From assembly GCF_004368965.1 (NCBI RefSeq), contig NZ_SORO01000001.1:1396001-1460000 (forward strand): a stretch of DNA of 64,000 bases, in the 5' to 3' direction. Each line of letters starts with the position of its first letter. The stretch's first letter is position 1. Positions 36,851 through 46,683 of the stretch are shown here, piece by piece. The notes beneath the pieces are model-generated. The model was given only the letters and a program-made list of their open reading frames with translations, was not told where the DNA came from and did no database searches. Source of the DNA: Leptospira meyeri. Lineage in GTDB: Bacteria; Spirochaetota; Leptospiria; Leptospirales; Leptospiraceae. The position numbers and the translations under genes are program-made.

Positions 36851-37900
36851 ATGAATGTTAAAATTTTTCGTTATCTAAGTTATGCCATTGGCGCCCTTCT
36901 TCTTATCTACTTTGCCTTTCGAATCTTCTCACCAAGTGAGTTAGAAACCACAAATGAGGAAAATCCAAACGACAAAGCAGAGTCCTATTTTCGAACCCAA
37001 AGTGATGGATTTTCGGTGGACCCTTTTTATTTAGAATCCGCAAAAACAATTTTTTCAGCCGATGGCCAGTTCCTTCGTTTTGAAGAAATATTAGCAAAAG
37101 CAAAATCGGGTGAGTTGAATTTAGTTTCTGAACTTTGGAACCTGCGAAGACAATGTCCGGAAGGGAGCACCCGCGAACAATGCCACGAATACATCAAAGC
37201 CTTTCTCCAAAATGAATATGGGGGAGAAGAAGCCAAACGACTGATTACAATGCTTTCCAATTATTTAAAATATGAAGAAGCTATGGTGCATTTGGATCCT
37301 TCCAGTAAATCTTATACCAACCAAGAAAGATACGAACAAATCAAACAACTTCGTAGAAAGTATTTTGCCAAAGAAGATGCTGAACTCATTTTCGGATTAG
37401 AAGAAGCAACAGCAGATTTTAGTTTCAATAGAAAAAACTTTTTAGATGAAACCAAAAATCTAAAAGCCGACGAAAGAATTCGTTTATATGAGGACTATCG
37501 CAAAAAAACTTTTGGGGCATTTTACAATGCAGTTGAAGCAAGAGAACCTAAGTTTGATAAGTTCGAAACCGAAATGGACTTAAGACAAATTGAACTTTCT
37601 AAGTTGTCTGGTCCGGAAAGGGAAGTCAAAGAAAAAGAAGTTCGAATTCGTTATTTTGGTAAAGACGGGAACGAAAGGATGGAGAAGGTTTTAAAGGAGA
37701 TGAAAGAAGAGGAAGAAAAAATTTCTAAACTCCAAGTCGAAGAAAAAAAACTATTAAAAAACTTTCCCAATCTTTCTGAGTCAGAACGTGAAAAGAAACT
37801 GATGGACCTTCGTATCCAAACCTTGGGAAGTAAAGAACTAGCAGAGGAATACACAAGAAGAATGGAATATGAGAAAACACTCAAAAATTCCGGAAATTAA
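36851..37900 (+). CDS. lipase-specific foldase (LifO-type chaperone)
   Basis: A 349-residue protein. I start it at ATG 36851, which places MNVKIFRYLSYAIGALLLIYFAF, a membrane anchor, at the N-terminus. An upstream in-frame start would overlap the terminator. After a polar linker come helical Lif-type repeats, with RFEEILAKAKSGELNLVSELWNL taking the place of the RxxFDY motif, AELIFGLEEATADFSFNRKNF, and long charged helices rich in Glu, Lys and Arg. It would hold the lipase while it folds in the periplasm. It overlaps the next gene by 32 bp. Assignment rests on position beside the lipase as well as the helical pattern. Confidence 0.75.
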   Translation: MNVKIFRYLSYAIGALLLIYFAFRIFSPSELETTNEENPNDKAESYFRTQSDGFSVDPFYLESAKTIFSADGQFLRFEEILAKAKSGELNLVSELWNLRRQCPEGSTREQCHEYIKAFLQNEYGGEEAKRLITMLSNYLKYEEAMVHLDPSSKSYTNQERYEQIKQLRRKYFAKEDAELIFGLEEATADFSFNRKNFLDETKNLKADERIRLYEDYRKKTFGAFYNAVEAREPKFDKFETEMDLRQIELSKLSGPEREVKEKEVRIRYFGKDGNERMEKVLKEMKEEEEKISKLQVEEKKLLKNFPNLSESEREKKLMDLRIQTLGSKELAEEYTRRMEYEKTLKNSGN

Positions 37901-39491
37901 ATATCCAATCCTTATACTTTTTCCAGTCTCAGTTTTTTTTGCACTGGCCTTAGAACCCTTTGGACTCACCTCTGCGGGGTTTCTTTGTATCTTTCTATTG
38001 CTTCACTTCACAAAACAACTAACGGTTAGTTCTAGTTGGAAAAAAACCTTTATTGGCACCATTTTGTTTTCCTCACTTGTGACATTGACAAGTTTTTATT
38101 GGATCTGGAATGCCATTCGCAATATTTCTAGCCAAGGGGTTCTGGTCTCGGCTTTTCTCTTTTTGGTCTATGCACTTCTTTCTTTTTATAAAATAGGAAT
38201 TGTTTTTTTTGGTTCTGTTTTTTTAACCAAACATCGAGCCATCAAGGACTCTCATTTATTTTTATTTGTCCTTCCTTCTTTATTTTTAATATCTGATTGG
38301 ATTTGCCCCATGGTATTTCCCGTATATTGGGGTGATCTATTTCGAAACCAAATCCTTTGGCGCCAAATGGCAAGGTTCGGCATTGAGGTTTTGGGTTTTG
38401 TTTCCGTGGTCTCTGCCTCCCTCCTGTATTTAATGCTTTTAAAATCCGCTAAGGGAGTAAAAAGTTATCTCCCTTTTTTATTCCCAATTTTTTGTTTTTT
38501 TTCGATGAATCTCTATTTTCTAGCAGAAACCATACCCCAAGGCCCAACCATCCACCTCGCATTACTGCAACCAAATACGACTTATGCGAAGAAAGAAATT
38601 CAAGAAAACCAGGACTGGATGACAAAAACCATCCAATCCGTTTATGATATAGGACTTGAGGCCATTCAAAATTCTCCAAAACCCATTGATTTACTGGTGA
38701 TGCCTGAATCTTCGATTCCCTTTTTGGGCACTCTTGATTCAAAAGATCCTAATTCAACGTATAGCAAAAGTTTTGTGGATATTACAACAAGTTTGGTTCA
38801 AATTGGCAAAACCCCTCTCGCATTTAATGAATTAGTTTGGGACCAAGGTTCAAGGAACTCATTCACCGTCCTTCATCCTTTGTCCCTATCATCAGAAAGA
38901 CGATACAAACAAGTATTATTACCCTTTGGAGAGTATTTACCGGGGGAAACAGAATTTCCTTGGTTACGAACTATCTTCCCAGAAACCAGCCGTCACATTC
39001 CAGGAAAACTAACAGATGCTTTAGGGTTCCAAACAAAAACGGGCGAAACAGTTACATTTAGTCCGCTGATTTGTTATGAAGTTCTTTATCCCGAATTTGT
39101 TAGAAAGATAGTCAATCATTCTCCTTCTGAGTTCATTCTGAATCTTACCAATGATTCCTGGTTTGAAAGTTTAACGGAAACCAAACAACATGCGGGAGCA
39201 GGTAGGCTAAGATCGATCGAATCTGGTAGGCCGGTCGTTCGTGTTGCGGTCACAGGGCTCACCATAGCTTTTGATCCATGGGGTAGAGAAATGATGGGCG
39301 ATTTACAAACATTCCAAAAAGCCATCGGTTATCTTGATTTACCAACAGTGACCAAGGAGAGAACCACGCCTTATCTCCAATTCGGCCCGAGTCCTTGGCG
39401 AATCATGGCCCTTTTTCTAATATTTTTTGTTTTTTTCCGTAGTCCACCTCAGTTAGTCCCTCATAAAAAGAAAAATGAAATTGAAATTTAG
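37869..39491 (+). CDS. lnt: apolipoprotein N-acyltransferase
   Basis: A 540-residue inner-membrane protein with about seven membrane helices then a nitrilase-like domain. The catalytic triad is in place: Glu280 in VMPESS, Lys347 in RRYKQVLLPFGEYLP, and Cys402 in PLICYEVLYPEF. NLTNDSWF and RSIESGRPVVRVAVTG follow as in Lnt. The enzyme adds the third acyl chain to lipoproteins, fitting the many lipoproteins in this genus. The ATG lies inside the foldase gene, 32 bp before its stop, and I see no better start. The membrane helices begin soon after it. Confidence 0.92.
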   Translation: MRKHSKIPEIKYPILILFPVSVFFALALEPFGLTSAGFLCIFLLLHFTKQLTVSSSWKKTFIGTILFSSLVTLTSFYWIWNAIRNISSQGVLVSAFLFLVYALLSFYKIGIVFFGSVFLTKHRAIKDSHLFLFVLPSLFLISDWICPMVFPVYWGDLFRNQILWRQMARFGIEVLGFVSVVSASLLYLMLLKSAKGVKSYLPFLFPIFCFFSMNLYFLAETIPQGPTIHLALLQPNTTYAKKEIQENQDWMTKTIQSVYDIGLEAIQNSPKPIDLLVMPESSIPFLGTLDSKDPNSTYSKSFVDITTSLVQIGKTPLAFNELVWDQGSRNSFTVLHPLSLSSERRYKQVLLPFGEYLPGETEFPWLRTIFPETSRHIPGKLTDALGFQTKTGETVTFSPLICYEVLYPEFVRKIVNHSPSEFILNLTNDSWFESLTETKQHAGAGRLRSIESGRPVVRVAVTGLTIAFDPWGREMMGDLQTFQKAIGYLDLPTVTKERTTPYLQFGPSPWRIMALFLIFFVFFRSPPQLVPHKKKNEIEI

Positions 39492-39516
39492 CTAAGGAAA
39501 GAAAGGCTATTCGAAT

Positions 39517-39813
39517 ATGGAATGGGAAAAAATACTTCGCGATGCGGTGAAAGAAAACTCAATTAAGGAATTGTATCTCCGAAAGGTACCTTCTTTAAAG
39601 ACCTGCGAAGATTGGAATAAGGTCATGGAAGTGGGAATGGTAGACCACAAAACCAAGTATGCTTATTATAAGGGTGGGCTCGTAAAATACGGTGAGAGAT
39701 TGTTCTTTGTCACTCAAGAACGTTTGGATGCAGTTTCTCCATTTCGTAAATGGGATTTTAAAAACAAAATCAAAGTCACTGACCCAGAGCTAGCAGCTGG
39801 CGAAAAAAAATAA
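39517..39813 (+). CDS. small conserved-looking hypothetical protein
   Basis: A 98-residue soluble protein without signal or membrane segment. The sequence (LYLRKVPSLKTCEDWNKVMEVGMVDHKTKYAYYKGGLVKYGERLFFVTQ) looks like a compact alpha/beta domain, but I know no family. It begins 25 bp after the lnt stop with AAGAAAGG before the ATG, so it is probably part of the lipase-foldase-lnt transcript. A strong terminator follows about 50 bp downstream and closes this operon. Confidence 0.65.
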   Translation: MEWEKILRDAVKENSIKELYLRKVPSLKTCEDWNKVMEVGMVDHKTKYAYYKGGLVKYGERLFFVTQERLDAVSPFRKWDFKNKIKVTDPELAAGEKK

Positions 39814-39863
39814 ACGATCAAATACCTGGCCTGTGTTGTCCTTCGTTTAGGCCCTGTGTACAT

Positions 39864-39895
39864 AAAAAAAGACCAACAAATGTTGGTCTTTTTTT
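39864..39895. terminator. bidirectional terminator between convergent genes
   Basis: AGACCAAC-AAAT-GTTGGTCT (8 bp) is flanked by seven A on one side and a run of T on the other, so it can end transcription from the lnt operon and from the convergent XPB-like gene. Confidence 0.85.
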
Positions 39896-39917
39896 ATTGT
39901 TTTTTTAGGTTTTAAAA

Positions 39918-41918
39918 CTACCGATTCAGTCGGATGATCATGTTCAACTTTTCTGCAATGGCGATGACTTCCATCACCTTTGATTTTTCAATGATGATTC
40001 CTGTCGGGCTAACTTCTTCCAAAACAAACTTTTTCCCTTTGATTTGACCAAGTAGAAGTTCCATCACTTGCGAGTCTTTGGTTCGGAGAAGGACGGAATC
40101 TTCCGTAATGGTAACAATTGGTAAGTTGTTACCCCAATCATCGAGTAGGAAGAGTAAGTTTTGTGCTAAATCCGCCTTGGATGATTCTCGTAAAAAATGA
40201 ACAAAAGTTTCTTTGTCATAACCTAAAAGAATTCCCAATTGGAAACTATCTTTGGTAAGTAAAAAGGTGTAAACGCGATCGTAATCTTTTAACTCACAGA
40301 AAGCCTTTAACAAATGGATACCATGTAAAGAAACCCGATCAGGGAAGGCAATGATCGAGAAATCTGGGTTGATGGTGATTCCACCTTTTTCTGTTACTGT
40401 TACCAGTGCTTCATGGTTGAAATAGTGAGCACCAAGCTCAGAGAGGCTTAGGTTTCGCTGTGGGTATTCCACCTCGATGAGACCAAAGAGTTGTAAGTAA
40501 AAAATAGCAGAGATGATTTCTTTTCGTAAATCTGCCAAATCTTCTTCATACGTTTTGATTTGGAAAGTCGGTGAAAACACCAGATGGTCACGAATGATAT
40601 GTGAAAAAATCACAGAAGTATTGATCTTTCCATGTGCCATAATCAGTTTTACAGTTTTATCCAAAATACCTTTTTCGTAGAACGGAACTTCGGTGGCTGT
40701 AAACACTTCAGGAGGATTTAAACGACGTGTTCTTGCTTCATTGACTTCATGAATCACGAGTTTCATGATTTCAAAGATGTCTTTCTTTAAAAATTCATCG
40801 GTCTCTTGGATGAGAATTACATTTTCACCTTTGATATCCACATATCCCAAAAGTTTTAGGATCGGAAGGATGAGTTCAATTTGATAGACCTGACTTTTTT
40901 CAGGGAAAATTTCTATATCAGGAGATAAAAGTTCCGTTTCGGTTCTTTTGTGGTCTGCCTGTTTGATTTTCCCTGATTTTGCAAGGTTCAAACCTTTACG
41001 TGAAATATAAGAAATGAGTTTTTTGACATTTAGGAAAAAATCGAGTCCATTGGCAGAAATTTTTTCCTGACGCACTCTGGTTCCTTTTTTTACAGGAGGT
41101 AAAATAGGAGAGAACTGCAAATGGTCTAAAATTTCTTTCGGAATGACAATGACCCGAATAAATTTATCCTCTACATAATATAAGTCACGAACAAGATAAA
41201 GTGATGTTAGGTGAGGAATAGTTTGTTCAAACTTACCGCGGTTGACCGTGATGTAATTACGAATGGTATCCGCTTCAATCACACCGCCATGAATATAAAT
41301 TTGATGGAGAATATCTTTATCAAAATCAGAAAGGTCTTCGATTAACTTTTGAAGGAATTCCCTCTCGAGAGCATTCTTTAAGAATGTTTCAATGTGTTCG
41401 CCTTTTTTGGCACCAACAGCTTCTTTCCATTCTTCAGGGAGTTCAGCAAGAGTCGATTTGTGTAAAGCCTTCTCAATGGAGAATTTAAATTTCTCCCCCT
41501 TAGGGTTTGTTTCCACTTTGATGAGTTTTAAATATTCATCATAAGTATGGTATTTATCTAAATTGTTAGTAAGACGCTCTCGGTTTTTTCTTTGGTAAAG
41601 AAGGTAGTATTTCCTAAGAACATTGAGCTCCATCTCCACGTTAATGGGTGGAATGTTTACCTTTCTAGAAATTTCACCAAGTGTCATCACCCCTTTGTTC
41701 TTTAATATGGATGTTAGAATATTGACTTGGAGTGGGGTAAACTTTTCCAGAACCCCTTTGAGGTAAAATTCGTTCTGGAAAATCTCCATAAGTCCCAAAA
41801 TGGTCGATTTTTTGTCCTTTCCCGGGATCTTTTGGATGTTCCAAAGGCTGGCGATTTTTTTGATCTCGTTGAGATCGAGTTTCTCTAACTCTTGGTACAG
41901 GACAGTTTCTTGGCTCAT
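39918..41918 (-). CDS. helicase-associated (XPB/Ssl2 N-terminal-like) protein without a helicase core
   Basis: A 666-residue soluble protein. Several winged-helix-like stretches are seen, for example [31 protein letters not shown] near residue 65. The C-terminal third carries [46 protein letters not shown], which matches the XPB/Ssl2 N-terminal-like domain (Helicase_C_3, PF13625, from memory). I see no Walker A or DEAD-type motif, so it lacks a motor. It may act with a separate helicase or as a regulator. It stands alone, convergent with the lnt operon and divergent from the ABC1 gene. Confidence 0.6.
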   Translation of the reverse strand: MSQETVLYQELEKLDLNEIKKIASLWNIQKIPGKDKKSTILGLMEIFQNEFYLKGVLEKFTPLQVNILTSILKNKGVMTLGEISRKVNIPPINVEMELNVLRKYYLLYQRKNRERLTNNLDKYHTYDEYLKLIKVETNPKGEKFKFSIEKALHKSTLAELPEEWKEAVGAKKGEHIETFLKNALEREFLQKLIEDLSDFDKDILHQIYIHGGVIEADTIRNYITVNRGKFEQTIPHLTSLYLVRDLYYVEDKFIRVIVIPKEILDHLQFSPILPPVKKGTRVRQEKISANGLDFFLNVKKLISYISRKGLNLAKSGKIKQADHKRTETELLSPDIEIFPEKSQVYQIELILPILKLLGYVDIKGENVILIQETDEFLKKDIFEIMKLVIHEVNEARTRRLNPPEVFTATEVPFYEKGILDKTVKLIMAHGKINTSVIFSHIIRDHLVFSPTFQIKTYEEDLADLRKEIISAIFYLQLFGLIEVEYPQRNLSLSELGAHYFNHEALVTVTEKGGITINPDFSIIAFPDRVSLHGIHLLKAFCELKDYDRVYTFLLTKDSFQLGILLGYDKETFVHFLRESSKADLAQNLLFLLDDWGNNLPIVTITEDSVLLRTKDSQVMELLLGQIKGKKFVLEEVSPTGIIIEKSKVMEVIAIAEKLNMIIRLNR

Positions 41919-42033
41919 GGGTGCGATTTGATAAGTTTTTGGTTGGGACCTATTCCTGCAACTCTATTTCAATTGCAGGATCAAAGGAGATTTTCTCGTT
42001 TCCAATCCCGATTTAGGTCTTAAACTAGGGCGT

Positions 42034-43332
42034 ATGGATTCCCTTTCTGAAATCGTTTCTTTTGGTTGGCAATCAAGCCTACGAGTCGCCCATTCCAGTT
42101 TTGTGTTCAGTTCTAAAGCCTTTGGGATCCTGACCCAACTTGCCAAAGGAGAACCCAACCATAGAGAAATTGCCATCACCCTCCGAGAGGCATTTTCCCA
42201 TCTAGGTGCCACTTATATCAAGTTAGGCCAATTCATCGCCAGTGCCCCCTCCCTTTTCCCCAAAGAATATGTAGAAGAAATGCAAGCATGTTTGGACTCT
42301 GTACGACCTGTGGCCTTTCGGGACATACGATCTTCCGTAGAACGAGAATTGGGTGGAAAACTCGAAAATTTATTCCATAGTTTTGAAGAAACTCCCCTAG
42401 CCTCAGCTTCGATTGCACAAGTTCATGCTGCGGTTACCAAAGAAGGTCTTGATGTTGTTGTAAAAGTCCAAAGGCCGGATGTCCACCTAACATTAAAAAC
42501 CGACATGCAAATTCTCGGAATTCTAACCAAAATTTTGGAATTCATTGCACCTGACTTTAAAAAATCAGGGTTCACGGCTATGTTCGAAGAATTTCAAATC
42601 TCAATCTTGCAAGAAATCGATTTTATCCAAGAAGCCAAAAACATTGAAGAGTTTGAAGATTATCTTTTGCGAGCCAAAGAATCTAGAGCAAGGGTTCCCA
42701 GAGTGTATCATACTCTCTCTTCCAAAAAAGTTTTAACTATGGAACGATTCTACGGTGTTCCCATTACCGATGAAGTTGGTCTGCGTAAATTTACAAACAA
42801 TCCTAGAAAAGTTCTAAGTGATGCTTTAGAAATTTGGTTTTCCTCTTTATCTAACGAAGGTTTTTTTCATGCAGATGTGCATGCTGGAAATTTAATGATT
42901 CTAAAAGATGGAACCATCGGTTTTATTGATTTCGGTATCGTAGGACGAATTTCTCCAAAAATATGGAAAGGTTTGATGTTATTTACCCAAGGAATCGGCA
43001 TCGGCGAACCAACATTAGTTGCACAAGGTTTGGTCGAAATGGACTCAACCAATAGCGGAGTTAATCCGACTGTCCTTGCAAAAGAATTGGATTCTGTTTT
43101 TAATGAATTAGAATCCGTTTATGTCCATTTAACCGATAATGAGATGTTTGACGAATCCAGGGTAAATCGAATCATGTACGACATGAAGGAAATTGCAGAA
43201 AAAAATGGACTGAAGATTCCGAGAGAATTTGCACTCCTCATGAAACAAATGTTATACTTTGACAGATATGTTAAATCAATAGCACCAGAAATCAACTTGT
43301 TCCGCGATTCACAAAAATTTGCGATTTCTTAA
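42034..43332 (+). CDS. ABC1/UbiB-family atypical kinase
   Basis: A 432-residue protein with the family marks: TYIKLGQFIAS (KxGQ motif), ASASIAQVHAAV, the Lys of VVVKVQRP, NEGFFHADVHAGNLMIL as catalytic-loop region and GFIDFGIVGR as metal site. Members assist ubiquinone or other prenyl-lipid pathways. In this organism the substrate could be menaquinone or another lipid, but that is inference. No C-terminal membrane helix is obvious. FeoA begins 9 bp after its stop, so it probably leads the feoAB-neuB transcript. Confidence 0.85.
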   Translation: MDSLSEIVSFGWQSSLRVAHSSFVFSSKAFGILTQLAKGEPNHREIAITLREAFSHLGATYIKLGQFIASAPSLFPKEYVEEMQACLDSVRPVAFRDIRSSVERELGGKLENLFHSFEETPLASASIAQVHAAVTKEGLDVVVKVQRPDVHLTLKTDMQILGILTKILEFIAPDFKKSGFTAMFEEFQISILQEIDFIQEAKNIEEFEDYLLRAKESRARVPRVYHTLSSKKVLTMERFYGVPITDEVGLRKFTNNPRKVLSDALEIWFSSLSNEGFFHADVHAGNLMILKDGTIGFIDFGIVGRISPKIWKGLMLFTQGIGIGEPTLVAQGLVEMDSTNSGVNPTVLAKELDSVFNELESVYVHLTDNEMFDESRVNRIMYDMKEIAEKNGLKIPREFALLMKQMLYFDRYVKSIAPEINLFRDSQKFAIS

Positions 43333-43341
43333 ATAATACGA

Positions 43342-43581
43342 ATGACTATACAAGATTTAAAAATCGGTGAGACGGCAGAGATTGTTTCACTGAATTCACA
43401 AAAACTTCCGAAACCGATGATAACCGAATTATTAGAACTCGGTTTTTTTCCTGGAGCAGAAATCACACTCCAAAACAAGTCGCTTTTACTGGGGAAGATG
43501 GTCTGTGTTTTAAGTGGAACCACAATTGCATTAAGAATCGATGATGGGAAAGCAATCGAAATCAAACTGAAACAAACATGA
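43342..43581 (+). CDS. feoA: FeoA, ferrous iron transport accessory protein
   Basis: A 79-residue SH3-like protein. LKIGETAEIVSLN at the front and LELGFFPGAEITLQNKSLLLGKMVCVLSGTTIALR fit FeoA. It modulates the FeoB transporter at the inner membrane. Its stop overlaps the feoB start by 4 bp (ATGA), so translation is coupled. Confidence 0.9.
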   Translation: MTIQDLKIGETAEIVSLNSQKLPKPMITELLELGFFPGAEITLQNKSLLLGKMVCVLSGTTIALRIDDGKAIEIKLKQT

Positions 43582-45647
43582 AAGACAAACGAATTTATTT
43601 AGTTGGGAATCCCAACTGTGGGAAATCAACTTTATTTAACCAACTGACTGGGCTTAAACAAAAAACAGGAAACTTTAGTGGAGTCACTGTAGAAAAAAGA
43701 GAAGGAACTTTAGTATTAGATCAGTTAGAGTGGACCATCACCGACTTACCTGGTACATACGGCCTAGGTGGAACCGCAGAAGACAAAAAAATTGCTTACG
43801 AAGTATTACTTTCAAGAAAATCAGATGAACTAGTAATTTATGTTTTAGATGCGTTAAATCTAGAAAGAGGCCTCCAGTTTTTATTACAAATCATCGACAT
43901 GGGTGTTCCAACACTTGTAGTTTTAACAATGAAAGATGTGTTGGAGAAAAAAAGAATTCAATTGGACTTAGATAAACTTAAAAAATCCATTGGTCTTCAA
44001 TTTTTATTGGTAAATGCAAAGTCTGGAGAAGGTGTCGATGTTCTAAAGGAAGTTTTAAAAGATCAAAGTCAATTTCAAAAACGCCCTAGGTTATGGAGAT
44101 GGGGAGACAAGGAAGAATCTTTTTTAAAAACAGCAAAACAAAAATTAGGAATCAATACCAACGAAGCAGAATTCTTTTTATCGCAATCATTAAAATATTT
44201 AAATAAAGATCCCAATCTAAGTGAAGAACGTTACTTTGTTAAATTTCCCAATGAAACAAAAAATTGGTTACGATCCGAGGTGGAAGGCAAGGGTTATTCC
44301 TTTTTTTACCAAGAGGAAATGATCTATCGCTCTTTTTTTATTAAAAAGGTTTTGGCCGATGTGATTACCTATCCTAAATCCACTCCAGGAAGTTGGGAAG
44401 AAAAACTGGATCGAGTGTTATTACACCCCGTCCTCGGATTTATTTGTTTTTTTCTTTTGATGGGATTTCTTTTCCAAAGTTTATTTAGTTTTGCAGAGAT
44501 CCCAATGGACTTAATCGAATCAGGGATCTCCGATTTACAATCGTTTGCCGAGTCCGTTATACCCGAAGGGTTACTTAGATCTCTTTTGACGGAAGGAATT
44601 ATCGGAGGAGTAGGAAGTGTGATTGTTTTCATCCCTCAGATTGCACTACTCTTTTTATTTATTGGAATTTTAGAAGAATCAGGATATTTAGCACGTGCTA
44701 GTTTTTTAATGGATCGAGTCATGGGTAAGTTTGGATTGTCAGGAAAATCTTTTATTCCCCTGCTTTCTTCTGCTGCCTGTGCTGTTCCAGCAATTCTCGG
44801 CACAAGAACAATCGAAAACAAATCTGATCGTTTTACAACGATAATGGTATCACCTCTTATCATGTGTTCCGCAAGGTATCCTGTTTACATTTTGATTGTT
44901 GGAACTGTATTTAGTTTCCCACCAGTATTTGGAATTTTTAATGTCCAAGGATTTGTTTTGTTTTCGATGTTTTTTCTTGGAATGATAACAAGTTTTGGGT
45001 TTGCTTTCCTTTTCCGCAAAACAGTCTTCAAAGAAGATTCTTCTTATTTTGTAATGGAACTTCCGAGATACAATGTCCCTTCTATAAAAAGTTTATTTCA
45101 TACTGTATACGGGAAGGTAAAATCATTTTTGTCCACAGCCGGGCAAATCATATTATACATTTCCGTTTTGCTTTGGTTTCTAAGTCACTTCCCAGCAGAG
45201 TACAAAGATCAAAAATGGAACACAAGTCCCATTGAATCTTCTTATATCGGATCCATAGGCAAGGTGATGGAACCATCAATCGAACCACTTGGTTTTGATT
45301 GGAAAATTGGTATTTCTATATTAACTTCTTTTGCAGCAAGGGAAGTAATGGTTTCCACCTTGGCTGTGCTATACGGTTCAGATGAAAACGAAGAAGGTGA
45401 ATCTCTTCGATCTACTCTCCGCACAGAAAAAAGAGCTGATGGATCGCTTGTATGGACGCCACTTTCAGGTTTGTCACTCCTAGTATTTTTTGCATTTGCT
45501 AGCCAATGTATGTCAACCTTAGCTGTCACAAAAAAAGAAACCGGTACAATCTTATGGCCCATGGTTCAGTTTTTTTATATGACCACCCTTGCTTTCACTG
45601 CTTCCTTTCTAATTTTTCAGTTCGGAAAACTTCTAGGATTTGTTTAA
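43578..45647 (+). CDS. feoB: FeoB, ferrous iron transporter with G-protein domain
   Basis: A 689-residue inner-membrane transporter for Fe2+. The N-terminal G domain has G1 GNPNCGKST (residues 10-18), GNFSGVTVEKREG in switch I, and DLPGTYGL (G3). The G4 position reads TMKD (117-120), where NxxD is usual. After a helical domain come two gate motif regions, LSSAACAVPAILGTRT and MVSPLIMCSARYPVYI, and about eight to ten membrane helices. It is slightly shorter than E. coli FeoB (about 770). FeoC is not present nearby. A Fur site was not recognised upstream, so regulation is unclear. Confidence 0.93.
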   Translation: MKDKRIYLVGNPNCGKSTLFNQLTGLKQKTGNFSGVTVEKREGTLVLDQLEWTITDLPGTYGLGGTAEDKKIAYEVLLSRKSDELVIYVLDALNLERGLQFLLQIIDMGVPTLVVLTMKDVLEKKRIQLDLDKLKKSIGLQFLLVNAKSGEGVDVLKEVLKDQSQFQKRPRLWRWGDKEESFLKTAKQKLGINTNEAEFFLSQSLKYLNKDPNLSEERYFVKFPNETKNWLRSEVEGKGYSFFYQEEMIYRSFFIKKVLADVITYPKSTPGSWEEKLDRVLLHPVLGFICFFLLMGFLFQSLFSFAEIPMDLIESGISDLQSFAESVIPEGLLRSLLTEGIIGGVGSVIVFIPQIALLFLFIGILEESGYLARASFLMDRVMGKFGLSGKSFIPLLSSAACAVPAILGTRTIENKSDRFTTIMVSPLIMCSARYPVYILIVGTVFSFPPVFGIFNVQGFVLFSMFFLGMITSFGFAFLFRKTVFKEDSSYFVMELPRYNVPSIKSLFHTVYGKVKSFLSTAGQIILYISVLLWFLSHFPAEYKDQKWNTSPIESSYIGSIGKVMEPSIEPLGFDWKIGISILTSFAAREVMVSTLAVLYGSDENEEGESLRSTLRTEKRADGSLVWTPLSGLSLLVFFAFASQCMSTLAVTKKETGTILWPMVQFFYMTTLAFTASFLIFQFGKLLGFV

Positions 45648-45677
45648 ACTGCCGACAATCAATGAAAGAGGAAAAAC

Positions 45678-46670
45678 TTGGATTTTCATATAGGAACAAA
45701 AACTCTTACCAGAAAATCTGCACCGTATTTGGTTGCAGAAATTGGACTCAATCATAACGCAGACCTTGAAATTGGCAAACGAACCATTGCGAAAGCGAAG
45801 GAGTCAGGTGCGCATGCGGTCAAATTCCAAACCTATCGAACAGAAGAGTTTATAGACAGTTCCAATCCCGAAGTTAAATTTCTATTCGATATCTTTAAAC
45901 AATACGAATTAAACGAGTCACAACATAAAGAATTCCAAAAAACAGCTTTAGACCTAGGACTTGATTTTTTTTCCACACCACTTTGCGAGTCCGCTGTTGA
46001 CTTGTTATGTGAGCTCGATGTCCCCGTATTAAAAATTGCTTCGGGTGATATTGTTAATTTACCTTTACTGAATCGATCCCTACAATCGGGGAAACCTTTG
46101 ATTGTGTCCACTGGTGCTGCTTTACTTGAAGAAGTTACAAGGGCTATTTCTCTTTTTCAGAAACACCAAGCGGAGGTTTGTTTACTTCATTGTGTTTCGA
46201 TGTATCCCACTCCGCTCAATAAAGTAAATCTTCAGTCAATTCCATTTTATTTGGATACAACAGACTATGTTGTTGGCTTTAGCGATCATTCGGACGGAAC
46301 CTTGGCTTCTTCAGTGGCCTGTGGTTTGGGCGCCGTGGTTTTTGAAAAACACTTTACCTTGGATCGAAATTTAGATGGTCCAGACCACGGAATTTCAATG
46401 GACCCAATGACGTTTTCGAAATTGGCAAATGATCTGAAACAAAGTTTTGAAATGGGTGGGGTCTATGGTAAAAACACACATCCTGAAGAAACCGGTGGTT
46501 GGTTCTATGGCAGAAGATCCCTATATAAAAAAGGAAATTCTATTCTTAGTTTAAGACCTGCTCTGCACACTAATGAAAGTAATGTTTTGAATTCTTGGGA
46601 GTTAAATCGAATAGGTGATCCTTCTCTTTTACCAGAAGGACCAGTTCGCATGACACCTAAGTCTACTTAG
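45678..46670 (+). CDS. NeuB-family synthase (sialic acid-type sugar synthase)
   Basis: A 330-residue protein with the NeuB barrel marks VAEIGLNHNADLEIGKRTIAKAKESGAHAVKFQTYR, FFSTPLCESAVDLL, LKIASGDIVNLPLL and VGFSDHSDGTLASSVACGLGAVVFEKHFTLD. It condenses PEP with a hexosamine to make nonulosonic acids (sialic, legionaminic or pseudaminic). Which sugar is not readable, and the usual neighbouring genes (NeuA/NeuC type) are absent here. The C-terminal antifreeze-like SAF domain is partly kept (FYGRRSLYKKGNSILSL). It starts with TTG 45678, supported by GAGG 8 bp upstream. The stop codon lies inside a terminator hairpin. Confidence 0.82.
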   Translation: MDFHIGTKTLTRKSAPYLVAEIGLNHNADLEIGKRTIAKAKESGAHAVKFQTYRTEEFIDSSNPEVKFLFDIFKQYELNESQHKEFQKTALDLGLDFFSTPLCESAVDLLCELDVPVLKIASGDIVNLPLLNRSLQSGKPLIVSTGAALLEEVTRAISLFQKHQAEVCLLHCVSMYPTPLNKVNLQSIPFYLDTTDYVVGFSDHSDGTLASSVACGLGAVVFEKHFTLDRNLDGPDHGISMDPMTFSKLANDLKQSFEMGGVYGKNTHPEETGGWFYGRRSLYKKGNSILSLRPALHTNESNVLNSWELNRIGDPSLLPEGPVRMTPKST

Positions 46671-46679
46671 GTGTCTTTT
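46652..46679 (+). terminator. terminator overlapping the NeuB stop codon
   Basis: A perfect 10-bp stem GACACCTAAG-TCTA-CTTAGGTGTC is followed by TTTTA. The TAG stop (46668-46670) lies within the 3' arm, so ribosomes would reach the stem before the hairpin forms. Confidence 0.75.
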
Positions 46680-46683
46680 ACAA

